A stretch of 35,443 bases of DNA, taken from Sedimentibacter sp. (GTDB lineage: Bacteria; Bacillota; Clostridia; Tissierellales; Sedimentibacteraceae). Positions 1-8,212 of the stretch are shown here, piece by piece. Within the stretch, counting starts at the first letter, position 1. Each line of letters begins with the position of its first letter. The notes below the pieces were generated by a model. That model was not told the origin of the DNA. It was given only the letters and a program-made list of their open reading frames with translations, and searched no databases. The DNA is taken from positions 1 to 35,443 of the forward strand of contig NZ_JAJUJR010000002.1 of NCBI RefSeq assembly GCF_029265225.1. Direction: 5' to 3'. The position numbers and the translations under genes are program-made.

Positions 1-2
1 AG

Positions 3-1397
3 AATTTCTTTCCTGCTTCTGTAATTCTGGTTCAAATCCACACGCCTGTTCATTTCGTCAGAATCCATGTTAGGATATTCATCGCTTTTCTGATTGAAAA
101 TGCTCGGGTCAGCAAGCCTGAAGCGGTAAATGCTCTGCTTCACGTCTCCGACCATGAACAGATTGTTTTCGTTTTTCACTGAATTCAGGAGCTCTTCCTG
201 CAGCCTGTTGCTGTCCTGATATTCATCAATAAAAATATATTTGAACTTATTTTTGTACGTATTGCTGATTTCTGTCTGCCTTAGTATCTGAAGTGCATAG
301 TGTTCCACATCATTGAAATCAGCTATAGACTTTTCAAGCTTCACGGCTTTGAATTTCTCACTGAGCTCCTTAATCAGTTCAAAAAGAGCTCGCATTGGAA
401 CGTGCATATATTGAATGTCACATGCAAATTCTTCAAGTGTCCTTTGAGGAATCAGGGAGATGATGGTCTTGATAACCTTTTTATACTCTTCTCTTGATTC
501 CTTCACATCCTCCTGCTTGCTTAAGTCTGTCTCATCCTTTGCTTTTCCTCTCAAAGCTTTGAGGGACGGAAAAGCAACACTGTGTGTACGTCTTATAAAT
601 TCCGTAAAATCACTTTTAAGAGTTTCTTTAAGATTTTTTAAATTGTTTAAATCTTCAGCTATGGTATCCTCGTATACAGCCGGACCGTCAGGTTCGCGGC
701 AAAGCTCAATTGCAAATTCAAGTGCTTCTTCCGCTCCGTCAAGAAGAAGATTTAAATTTTCCTTTACTGCCTCAAGCCACAGTGAGTTTTTAAGCTCATC
801 ACCTGAAATGTGGAGCATGTCTACCTTTTCTTCAAGCCATTTCAAAGGGTCAGGGAAGCTCAGTATAAATCTGTACACATCTTTTATTATTTCATTAAGT
901 TCCTTATCGCCCCTGTTGCCCGTAAAACTTTCAACGAGCCTGATGAAGCCTTCTGTCTTTTGTGCATATGCATTTTCCAGCACTTCATCAATGGCATCAT
1001 TGAGCAGTATATCCACCTCGTTCACATCTCCTATGCGAAAGTTCGGATCTATGCCCACCACATGGAAATTTCTCCTGACAACGTCAATGCAGAATGAGTG
1101 TATAGTAGATATGCTGGATTTGCTGAGCATGTTAAGTTGTTTTCTCAGATGGTCATTTCCTGACCCCTTTAAAACCTCCTTCACAAGTGCCTTATGAATT
1201 TTCTGCTTCATTCCTGCGGCAGCTGCATTTGTGAAAGTCACAATTAGAAATTTGTCTATATCTTCATTCTCATTTATTATCAAATTTATTATTCTTTCAA
1301 CAAGCACCGTTGTCTTTCCTGAACCGGCGGCGGCCGACACAAGAATATTCTTGTTTCTCAAGTCTATTACAGTCTGCTGACTTTTGCTAAATTTCAT
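3..1397 (-). CDS. addA: AddA helicase-nuclease subunit, N-terminal part (cut by window edge)
   Basis: This is the UvrD-type helicase subunit of the AddAB enzyme, which processes double-strand DNA ends for recombination. The ORF track omits it because it has no stop in the window, but the frame is open for about 465 codons from an ATG at 1397 to the left edge. The translation shows Walker A AAAGSGKTTVL near residue 22, the Walker B-like FIDEYQD near residue 387, and the superfamily I motif NYRSR close to the edge. The C-terminal helicase half and the nuclease domain lie outside the window. The start overlaps the end of addB by 11 bp, so the two are translationally coupled. Family assignment is secure from motifs and partner; the rest of the gene cannot be judged. 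Confidence 0.95.
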   Translation of the reverse strand, partial: MKFSKSQQTVIDLRNKNILVSAAAGSGKTTVLVERIINLIINENEDIDKFLIVTFTNAAAAGMKQKIHKALVKEVLKGSGNDHLRKQLNMLSKSSISTIHSFCIDVVRRNFHVVGIDPNFRIGDVNEVDILLNDAIDEVLENAYAQKTEGFIRLVESFTGNRGDKELNEIIKDVYRFILSFPDPLKWLEEKVDMLHISGDELKNSLWLEAVKENLNLLLDGAEEALEFAIELCREPDGPAVYEDTIAEDLNNLKNLKETLKSDFTEFIRRTHSVAFPSLKALRGKAKDETDLSKQEDVKESREEYKKVIKTIISLIPQRTLEEFACDIQYMHVPMRALFELIKELSEKFKAVKLEKSIADFNDVEHYALQILRQTEISNTYKNKFKYIFIDEYQDSNRLQEELLNSVKNENNLFMVGDVKQSIYRFRLADPSIFNQKSDEYPNMDSDEMNRRVDLNQNYRSRKEI

Positions 1398-4300
1398 CTG
1401 GCTCGCCTTCCTTCATTATTTCAAGTAAAATTTCATCTTTCTTGAGCTTCTTGATTTTTCTGTAGCTGTTTTTGTCAGAAGACGGGTCAAACTGGCACAC
1501 GCCCCTGAAATCGCAGAATGTGCACGGAACCTTATCTCCTGCTTCCTTTTTATAGGGATTTATTCCAATGTTTCCTCCGAGAATTTTTCCTGCAATATCT
1601 TTAGCAACACTGTCTGTCTTGTTTAATAATGCCTTGAATTCCTTATCTGTAAGAGTCTTGGATGATTTTGAAGTGCTTCCGTCCTTGTTGAATGTTACAG
1701 GAATAATGTCAGAAGCTTTCTTATCCCCTATTTCGTTGTCCATGCCTGTTATGATATGTGAATCTTCAAGAACATATCCCTTGAGAGAAAGCTTGTTGAA
1801 TATAACATCCTGAGGGTTAGTTTCAGCAATGGAGTCACCGTCTACTAAAGGATCGTCAATGCAGAAATAATATGCACCGCCTATTTCCGGCCTGGATGCA
1901 AAAAGTTTTTCGCCGTTTTTCATTATGGCTGACATATACACAAGCAGCTGAAGCTGAAGGCCCTGCACTGCATCTGACAGGTCAATGTCCTTGTAGGACG
2001 ACTTGTAGTCAATGATGTTCACATAGGTGCCCTGTTCTTTTTCAAGTGTATCCACCCTGTCGATTCTTCCCTGGAAATAAATGCTCAAATCGTCGTCTAT
2101 TTTAATTTCTACGGGTTCAACAAATGTCCGTCCTTCATTGTCACCAATTGAAAGCTCTGTAAACCTTGGCCTGAAGCTTCCTCTCTGAAGCTGCTTTATG
2201 ATTGTATCTGCAGCTCTGTTAACAAGTCTTTTGATTTTTTCCTTCATGTACTTGTTGCGCTCGTTGGCGTCAAGAGCAATGTAATCCATTGCTCCTTCTG
2301 CAAGAATTCTTTCAGTGCAGGATAAAGAAATTTCCCTTACAGTATCCTGGTCCATGGTGTTTATGTCTTTGTCTGACTTTGTGATCTCATTAGTAAACTG
2401 TTCAACTGCCTGGTGGTATATGTTTCCAAGATCATAAAATTCAACCTTCTGAACGATCCTTGGCTGAGGCTTTATGATATTTTCCATAAAAAATTTAAAA
2501 GGGCAGGCTGCAAAGCTCTCAAGCCTTGAAACCGACATGGTAACAGGCATCTGATATATTTTTTCAAGATTTTCCCTGTTTATGTTTTCAGCCCTGTTGT
2601 CGTAGAGAAGACCAAGCTTTATGAGATTGGCAGTGTCTTCGTCATTTTTTTCATACCAGGCGTAGACATTTTTCCACACATCTTTTATATCATCACCTTC
2701 GCAAAAATCACGGAGTTTTGAAACAAGCGTGTCCACAGTTCCTCCAATACCTGAAACATTGTCCATTTCAGATGTTTCACTAAGATCAGACTTTTCCTTA
2801 ACAAACGGAAACAATGATTTAAGCCTTTCTGTGTACATTGATGGCTGCAGCGATTTTCCTTCGGCAGTTCCCATGGCATAGCTGAAGTACAGTCTTTCAG
2901 AAGCAGAAGTAAAAAGCTTGTACAGCATGTGCTTTTCCCTGTACATGTAATAATCTGCATTGTTTATGATTTTCATGCCTGATGCAGCAAGAATTTCTCT
3001 TTCGTCATTGAGAAGAAGTCCGCTTTCCGAGCTTCTTGAATCAAGTTTTCCTTCATTGGCCCCAAGTATGAATACAGATTTGTAGGATTTCACTGAAATT
3101 TTATCGGTTTCTCCAACTGTTACCTTGTCAAGGGTTGGAGGTATTATGCTTATTTTTACTTCTCTGAATCCGGCTTCAATCATTTTCCTGTAATCAGACG
3201 GGGTGATTTCCATGCTGCCCCCTGTCAATATTATCTGCTCGAGAATTTCCACAACATAATTCCATACCTGGGCGTTTTCGCTTGACAGTTCATAGAAGCC
3301 TGATTTTTTAAACACATTGACCTGTCTTTCTATTTTTTCCTGTACAGTGAATTTATTCAGGAAATCAAACAGAAACAATGTTATGTCAAGGGCATTGTCA
3401 AGTTTTTTGAATTCTTTTTTTGCTTCTTTCATCCCGCCTGTAAATTTTTCTCTCAGGCTGTTGAAATATTCAATTCCATCACATTTAAAGCGGAAAACCC
3501 TGAACCATTTATCACCTTCAATGCCGTATTGCAGGGCAAAGTTTTCAAGCTTGCTCACTTCATCATAGTTAAGTGCAGAAAACCCGGTCTTCAGAAATTC
3601 AAACACACTGTCGTGCCTGAAATTATAAATAAACATATCAAACAGGGACAGTATGAATTTTGTTAGAGGGTTACCCATGATGTCTCTTTTCATGTCCAGG
3701 AAAAACGGTATTTCAAACTGTGTAAAAACTTTCTTGATGTTAATGCTGTAGGAATCAATGTCACCGACTGCAACTCCTATATCCTTCCATCTGTATCCAT
3801 GATCTCTTACAAGAGTTATAATTTCAAGGGCTGTTTTTTCAGTTTCAGTGTAAGGGTTCAGAGAAGAACGTATTTGTATTTTGTCAGATGTTTTCGCGAA
3901 CTTCATGTCTCCCAAGGAAAACATGCTTTTTTCAAGAACTTTTATTTCTTCTGAAAATGAGTCTTCATTAAGTTTTACAATTTCAAAATGAACTTCATCA
4001 TCAGTAAGTGACTTGAACGTATCGTGAACAGTTTTAAATGCTTCCCAGTCTTGTGCACTCGAAAGATTATGAAGGCAGGACGGGTCGATGTTTAATGATA
4101 GTGTTACAGACCCTGCATATTTCACAAGTTCCTTAATAAGCTTAAGCCTTTGTCCGTTGAAGCTTTCAAAACCGTCAATCCATATTTTTGAATTTCGTAT
4201 GTATTCCGATTTTGCCACAGCAGAAATAAACAGGTCCATTTTGTCTTCTTCGTCAAAAAACCTGTCCTTTGTGTACTTGTTGACTTCTGTGTAAATTGTC

Positions 4301-4788
4301 AGTATATCTTCTAGTTTTGAGCTTAAGAGGTGGTTGTCCTTTTCCGTTACCTTATGCTTTAATATTTGTTCAAGAAATTCTACGCTGACCATGTTTTGCT
4401 TTAGTTCGCTCACAAGATTGTCAAATTCTCTTAAAAATCCTTCCTGTCTTGAAGCTTTTTTAAAGAGCTTGAGATTATCCTTGTTTTCCTCAAATATTTT
4501 TTTTAAAAGCATAATTTTGCCGTACTGGTTTATTTCCTGAACCTTAAGTCCTCCGACCTCTTCAAATACCTTGTACCCAAGACGCTTGAAACTTAAAACT
4601 TCCACAGACATTATGCCGCTTGAGCTTATTCTGTCAATGATTTCATATTCGGATTGATATGTCATCTGTTCAGGAACAACCAGAAGCAGGTTTTTTTTGC
4701 TCTTGCCTGTTATTTCCTTGTTTATTTCATCGTAAATATACGTTGATTTTCCCGTCTTGGCCCTTCCCGCTACAATTTTAAGTCCCAT
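1387..4788 (-). CDS. addB: AddB helicase-nuclease subunit
   Basis: AddB is the second subunit of the AddAB double-strand-break resection enzyme in Firmicutes. The 1133-residue length is normal. Walker A GRAKTGKST is at residues 8-16. The C-terminal nuclease domain carries the IIDYKSS motif. Four cysteines in the arrangement known to hold the AddB [4Fe-4S] cluster are visible: C762 in FAACPFKFF, and C1089, C1092 and C1098 in CTFCDFRGVC. The start has a GGAGGG ribosome site. The gene follows yhaM on the same strand after a 173-bp gap holding repeats, and overlaps addA by 11 bp. I saw no clear consensus promoter directly upstream, so it may be read through from yhaM. Confidence 0.97.
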   Translation of the reverse strand: MGLKIVAGRAKTGKSTYIYDEINKEITGKSKKNLLLVVPEQMTYQSEYEIIDRISSSGIMSVEVLSFKRLGYKVFEEVGGLKVQEINQYGKIMLLKKIFEENKDNLKLFKKASRQEGFLREFDNLVSELKQNMVSVEFLEQILKHKVTEKDNHLLSSKLEDILTIYTEVNKYTKDRFFDEEDKMDLFISAVAKSEYIRNSKIWIDGFESFNGQRLKLIKELVKYAGSVTLSLNIDPSCLHNLSSAQDWEAFKTVHDTFKSLTDDEVHFEIVKLNEDSFSEEIKVLEKSMFSLGDMKFAKTSDKIQIRSSLNPYTETEKTALEIITLVRDHGYRWKDIGVAVGDIDSYSINIKKVFTQFEIPFFLDMKRDIMGNPLTKFILSLFDMFIYNFRHDSVFEFLKTGFSALNYDEVSKLENFALQYGIEGDKWFRVFRFKCDGIEYFNSLREKFTGGMKEAKKEFKKLDNALDITLFLFDFLNKFTVQEKIERQVNVFKKSGFYELSSENAQVWNYVVEILEQIILTGGSMEITPSDYRKMIEAGFREVKISIIPPTLDKVTVGETDKISVKSYKSVFILGANEGKLDSRSSESGLLLNDEREILAASGMKIINNADYYMYREKHMLYKLFTSASERLYFSYAMGTAEGKSLQPSMYTERLKSLFPFVKEKSDLSETSEMDNVSGIGGTVDTLVSKLRDFCEGDDIKDVWKNVYAWYEKNDEDTANLIKLGLLYDNRAENINRENLEKIYQMPVTMSVSRLESFAACPFKFFMENIIKPQPRIVQKVEFYDLGNIYHQAVEQFTNEITKSDKDINTMDQDTVREISLSCTERILAEGAMDYIALDANERNKYMKEKIKRLVNRAADTIIKQLQRGSFRPRFTELSIGDNEGRTFVEPVEIKIDDDLSIYFQGRIDRVDTLEKEQGTYVNIIDYKSSYKDIDLSDAVQGLQLQLLVYMSAIMKNGEKLFASRPEIGGAYYFCIDDPLVDGDSIAETNPQDVIFNKLSLKGYVLEDSHIITGMDNEIGDKKASDIIPVTFNKDGSTSKSSKTLTDKEFKALLNKTDSVAKDIAGKILGGNIGINPYKKEAGDKVPCTFCDFRGVCQFDPSSDKNSYRKIKKLKKDEILLEIMKEGEPDEI

Positions 4789-4800
4789 AATCCCTCCGTT

Positions 4801-4843
4801 ATTAAAATTAAGAATTAAGAGTTAAGAATTAAAAATTAAATGC
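4801..4843. repeat. A/T-rich degenerate tandem repeat (AAGAATT-like units)
   Basis: About six imperfect units of the type AAGAATT/AAAAATT/GAGTTAAG stand directly upstream of the addB ribosome site. The block sits next to the dispersed GTAGGGGCGG element. It has no coding potential. Its role is unknown; it could be simple-sequence expansion, or an A/T-rich upstream promoter segment. Confidence 0.6.
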
Positions 4844-4857
4844 ACATTATTTTCAAC

Positions 4858-4915
4858 AAATCGTAGGGGCGGATCTTGTGTCCGCCCGCGTCATTGATTC
4901 ATTATTTATAAATTT
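4858..4915. repeat. Dispersed palindromic repeat, copy A (half element)
   Basis: It contains GTAGGGGCGGA followed by a 7-base loop and TCCGCCC, giving a 7-bp GC-rich stem, then an A/T tail resembling TCATTGATTCATTATTT. The first ~60 bases match copy B (6145-6240) and copy C (20736-20813), including the flanking ACAAATC shared with copy B. It lies between yhaM and addB. The second hairpin of copy B is not recognisable here. Confidence 0.75.
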
Positions 4916-4961
4916 AGTCATGCAACCAAGAATTTATAGATTAAATTCTGCATTAGTGTTG

Positions 4962-5987
4962 TTACTGATTGCTGTCTGTTGGTTTATACAAATTTCTGTT
5001 GTCCAGAAGCCATATTTTGTCTGTGAACTGACCAGGCTCTATTCCTTCAAGTGCATGTTCAAAATCAAACATGCGCGCATCTATGATATCAAGAAAGTGA
5101 AGTATTTCAGCTTCAGGAGTCATAGGTTTTTTGGGGCTTCCGAATTCAGGCTCATAGTGATGAGACAGAACCATGTGCTGTAAAATAATGCTTTTTTCCC
5201 TGCTTAAGCCTATTTTTTCGCCTTCGATTTCAATTTCCTTTATTCCCTGTATGATGTGTCCCAATAGTTTTCCTTCCATGGAATAATCTGAAACAACACC
5301 GTATTCGTCTGAATCCATTTCTAGTATCTTGCATATGTCATGAAGCAGCACACCAGCGTATATATAATCCATTCTCAGGAATCCATAAACCTGACCGAGT
5401 TTTTCCCCAGACTGCAGCATTCTGAGAGTGTGGTACAAAAGGCCTCCCATGTAGGAATGGTGGTTCTTTTTTGCTGCCGGATAATAATAAAGCTTTTTTT
5501 CATATTTGTTCAATATGTTTGAAACCAATAGCTTTATTTCTGAATCCTTGATTTTTTTCCCGTACCCTTTTACAGATGCAAGCATTTCCGATGGTTCTAT
5601 AGGAGCTGAAGGTATAAGTTCGCTTATTTTTATGTCATCTTCGGCATTCCTGCCTCTTACTTTGTTGACCTTGAGCTGTCTTGTTCCGCTCCACTCAAGA
5701 ACCTCACCCCGTACTTTTACTACGGAATTTTCAGCTACAATATCTTCTGTTTCTTTTGAATATTCCCATATTTTCGCATTTATTTCTCCGGTTTTGTCAA
5801 CCAGTTCAAGATCTATGTATTGCTTTCCGTTTGTTGTTTTCTTGACTTCAAAGCTTTTCACAAGATAAAAGCCGTCAGCTTTCTCGCCAGCTTTAAGCTC
5901 TGAAATAGTTTTGCCCATGCCTGACATGCTCTTCATCTGTTCTCTTGCTTTTTCGTTGAGCATATCGCCAATACTTGCCTGACCCAT
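4962..5987 (-). CDS. yhaM: 3'-5' exoribonuclease YhaM family (OB-fold plus HD domain)
   Basis: YhaM-type enzymes are cytosolic 3'-5' exoribonucleases that trim RNA ends. The 341-residue protein has the family layout: an N-terminal helical stretch, an OB-fold nucleic-acid-binding domain at about residues 27-115, and a metal-dependent HD domain at about 160-325. HD residues visible are the HH pair near 176-177, LLYH186, LLH216-D217, and LSHH further on. The ATG follows GAGG in a short leader. An extended -10 promoter is present upstream. It precedes addBA on the same strand; I do not know of a functional link between the two. The symbol is by family resemblance. Confidence 0.9.
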   Translation of the reverse strand: MGQASIGDMLNEKAREQMKSMSGMGKTISELKAGEKADGFYLVKSFEVKKTTNGKQYIDLELVDKTGEINAKIWEYSKETEDIVAENSVVKVRGEVLEWSGTRQLKVNKVRGRNAEDDIKISELIPSAPIEPSEMLASVKGYGKKIKDSEIKLLVSNILNKYEKKLYYYPAAKKNHHSYMGGLLYHTLRMLQSGEKLGQVYGFLRMDYIYAGVLLHDICKILEMDSDEYGVVSDYSMEGKLLGHIIQGIKEIEIEGEKIGLSREKSIILQHMVLSHHYEPEFGSPKKPMTPEAEILHFLDIIDARMFDFEHALEGIEPGQFTDKIWLLDNRNLYKPTDSNQ

Positions 5988-6017
5988 AATTTGCCTCTTT
6001 TCATCATATAATAGTTA

Positions 6018-6045
6018 ATTATAGCATAATGAATGCCGCTATAAA
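6018..6045 (-). promoter_or_regulatory. Probable sigma-A promoter of yhaM
   Basis: On the minus strand TTTATA and TATAAT are separated by 16 bp, and the -10 is preceded by TGC, giving an extended -10 (TGCTATAAT). The predicted start lies about 25 bases before the yhaM ATG. Confidence 0.65.
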
Positions 6046-6096
6046 ATAATTTTTTGCGATTTTATAAATAAAACATAGGGGACTGTTTTAGGGCAT

Positions 6097-6116
6097 AAAA
6101 AAAGGGCAACGCCCTC
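6097..6116 (-). terminator. Rho-independent terminator of the sigma/anti-sigma operon
   Basis: On the minus strand AGGGC-GTT-GCCCT is followed by seven T residues. The stem is short but GC-rich. It lies downstream of the anti-sigma gene, after repeat copy B, and upstream of the yhaM promoter, so it probably ends the 8146-6269 transcript. Confidence 0.7.
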
Positions 6117-6142
6117 AGACTACTGACAAACCTAATTTTATA

Positions 6143-6240
6143 CAAATCGTAGGGGCGATCTTGTATCCGCCCGTGTTATCAATTCAATAATTTTGTTATT
6201 TTCGGGAGGACACAAGGTCCTCCCCTACATTATTGAAATA
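6143..6240. repeat. Dispersed palindromic repeat, copy B (full element with terminal inverted repeats)
   Basis: The element starts GTAGGGGCG and ends TCCTCCCCTAC, so its termini are inverted (GTAGGGG / CCCCTAC). It contains two hairpins. The first is GGGCG...CCGCCC, and the second is GGGAGGAC-N5-GTCCTCCC with an 8-bp stem. An A/T-rich spacer (TCAATAATTTTGTTATTT) separates them and is shared with copy C. The organisation is like a small non-autonomous palindromic element. Confidence 0.8.
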
Positions 6241-6268
6241 GCTTTGTCATCAACCTGAGGCAGAGCCC

Positions 6269-7552
6269 TTAAAGTTTGTGTCTGTTTTTCATGTATTTTT
6301 TTACCTTAACAAGAACAACAACCAAAATGATTATTACAGGTATCAATATTGGAGAAACAGAAACAATATAAATCAAAAGATTTTCAAACGTCCTTATGAT
6401 GGAATTAACAGTGTTGATAAATCCTTCCTTTGATTTTTCCCACATGCTGTCCTGGCCTGCAATGTTGAAATTAGCTGCAAGAACTTCATTCACATCAAGA
6501 TTGACTGTTGACATGCCTGCTCTGTCGTCAATGTCCTTCAAGCTTATGTTAAGGGCATCTATTTCAGTCCTCACGCGTCTTAATTCATTTTCAATAAGGA
6601 GCATTTCTTCTACAGTCTGAGCCTTGTCAAACAATGACCTCAAATGCTCTTCCTGAACCTCAAGGTTTTTAACCTTGTTGTCCTTTTCATAATAATCCTT
6701 TGTAACGTCAGTTTCGCTTAGGTTCTTGCTTTTAACTTCGCTTGAATTTTCAACATATTTTATAAATTCATAAAAGTTTTCCTGAGGAACGCGGATTTTG
6801 AGGTTTCCATACATAAGCTTCTCATCATTTTCAAATACCTGGTATACCTCTGAGCTGCTGTTTTCCAGATATCCTCCCAGACTTTGAACTTCTGATGTGA
6901 GATTGTTTATGAAACTTTCATAATCATTTGTTTCAACCCTCAAATTTCCTGTCTTTATTATTTTCATTTCACTTTCAGGAACGCTCATCAGACTGTATTG
7001 ACTTTCATCTTTTGCCTTAGATTCTTCTGCTTCCGATGTGCCCCTTACATCCATTGTGAAGCCGTAATCTGCCGATTCAGCAGGGGCTGCGGGAGCTGCA
7101 GGAGCTTCTGTTGCTCCATTATACTGTGCAGTATCATAAGACATTTCCGACTTTGCGTTTTTCATGCCAAGGTTGTTCATGCCGTAAACCAGGAAAACCA
7201 GCGCCAAAGCAGCAGCAAGGCTTCCATACTTAACCCATCTTGACATCTTGTTTTTTGACCTTCTTGGAATTTCTGTTATTTCAACAGTCTTTTCATTAAC
7301 AGATGGCTTATGAAGCTCAGCTTTTTCAGCCTCAGCAGCAAGAAGTTTTTCATGAAGCCTTTTGCAGTAGCCTAAAGGTGGTTCTTCATCAGGAATTTCC
7401 TGCAACGCTTGTATAATTTTTTTGTATTCCTCAAGCTCTTTTTGGCATTCTTCGCACATTTGAAGGTGCTCTTCAACCAGGAGCTTTTCATTTTCATCCA
7501 GTTCGTCATCAATGTATAATGACAATAAGTCTCTCACTTCATTGCAATTCAT
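6269..7552 (-). CDS. Zinc-finger anti-sigma factor fused to a DUF4349 extracytosolic domain
   Basis: This 427-residue membrane protein probably holds the neighbouring ECF sigma factor inactive. The N-terminus is a zinc-binding anti-sigma domain with C3, H29, C33 and C36 (the H-x3-C-x2-C core reads HLQMCEEC). A transmembrane helix lies near residues 108-126. The following extracytosolic part begins with a low-complexity Ala/Pro stretch, then a DUF4349-like domain with a long coiled-coil-like segment (around LEVQEEHLRSLFDKAQTVEEM). A second transmembrane helix near residues 395-418 and a basic tail close the protein. It starts 12 bp after the sigma gene, so the two form an operon. What the outer domain senses cannot be told from sequence. 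Confidence 0.88.
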   Translation of the reverse strand: MNCNEVRDLLSLYIDDELDENEKLLVEEHLQMCEECQKELEEYKKIIQALQEIPDEEPPLGYCKRLHEKLLAAEAEKAELHKPSVNEKTVEITEIPRRSKNKMSRWVKYGSLAAALALVFLVYGMNNLGMKNAKSEMSYDTAQYNGATEAPAAPAAPAESADYGFTMDVRGTSEAEESKAKDESQYSLMSVPESEMKIIKTGNLRVETNDYESFINNLTSEVQSLGGYLENSSSEVYQVFENDEKLMYGNLKIRVPQENFYEFIKYVENSSEVKSKNLSETDVTKDYYEKDNKVKNLEVQEEHLRSLFDKAQTVEEMLLIENELRRVRTEIDALNISLKDIDDRAGMSTVNLDVNEVLAANFNIAGQDSMWEKSKEGFINTVNSIIRTFENLLIYIVSVSPILIPVIIILVVVLVKVKKYMKNRHKL

Positions 7553-7564
7553 TTTATCACCACC

Positions 7565-8146
7565 TTAGCTCTGAATGTTAAGTTCATTTTCAAGTATTTC
7601 TTTCAGACTTTTTCTGGCCCTGTTGAGCCTCGATTTAACCGTACCTAGATTGCAGTTGAGTATTTGTGATATTTCACTGTAGGAAAATCCCTGAATGTCT
7701 CTCAATATTATGATTGTTTTAAAATCATCCTCCAGTCTTCCAACTGCATCATTTATGAGCCTGCTGTTGAAATTCTTTTCAATTAATATGTCCGGGTTGT
7801 TGGAATCATCAGCTATTTCTATTTGAAATTCTTTATTTCCGCCTAAATCAATATTTTCATCGATGGAAACGGCATTAATATTTTTTTTGCGCTTGAAATC
7901 AATGCATGTGTTAACAACAATCCTGTACATCCAGGATTTGAAGGAAGACTGCATATTAAAATTCTGTATGCTTTTATAAACCTTTATAAGCGCTTCCTGA
8001 GAGGCGTCTTCTGCGTCCTCAACATTTCGAAGCACTCTCAAGGCAATGTTGTAAGCTGTTCTCTTATAATCCTTTATAAGCTCTTCGAAAGCATCAACAT
8101 CGCCACTCCGGCTTTGTTCCACAAGCCATAGTTCATTGCCTTTCAT
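7565..8146 (-). CDS. ECF RNA polymerase sigma factor (SigW/RpoE-like)
   Basis: The 193-residue protein has only the two domains of group IV sigma factors. Region 2 (about 10-80) includes RNVEDAEDASQEALIKVYK and SSFKSWMYRIVVNTCID. Region 4 (about 125-185) includes the helix-turn-helix YSEISQILNCNLGTVKSRL. It redirects RNA polymerase to stress-type promoters. The anti-sigma gene follows by 12 bp. A matching ECF-type promoter (TGGAAC-17-CGTC) lies just upstream, which is typical for an autoregulated ECF unit. The signal and regulon are unknown; I found no second copy of this promoter in the intergenic regions I checked by eye. Confidence 0.94.
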   Translation of the reverse strand: MKGNELWLVEQSRSGDVDAFEELIKDYKRTAYNIALRVLRNVEDAEDASQEALIKVYKSIQNFNMQSSFKSWMYRIVVNTCIDFKRKKNINAVSIDENIDLGGNKEFQIEIADDSNNPDILIEKNFNSRLINDAVGRLEDDFKTIIILRDIQGFSYSEISQILNCNLGTVKSRLNRARKSLKEILENELNIQS

Positions 8147-8174
8147 CTTTTCACTCCGTTCGGTTATATTATTA

Positions 8175-8202
8175 GACGTTAACTTATTTTTATTTGTTCC
8201 AA
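8175..8202 (-). promoter_or_regulatory. ECF-type autoregulatory promoter of the sigma operon
   Basis: On the minus strand TTGGAAC is followed after 17 bp by CGTC, the pattern of SigW/SigX/SigV-class ECF promoters (xGxAAC-N16/17-CGTx). It lies 28 bp before the sigma factor ATG. No convincing sigma-A promoter is closer. Confidence 0.8.
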
Positions 8203-8212
8203 TAAATTTATA

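Noticed and set aside
460-1197. 245-residue plus-strand ORF
   Set aside because: It lies antisense to addA, whose minus-strand frame carries Walker A, FIDEYQD and NYRSR motifs. The plus-strand product is Ser/Phe-rich without motifs.
4858-6240. GC hairpins as riboswitches
   Set aside because: The same sequences occur in three unrelated intergenic places, including a convergent one where no gene follows, so a dispersed repeat explains them better.
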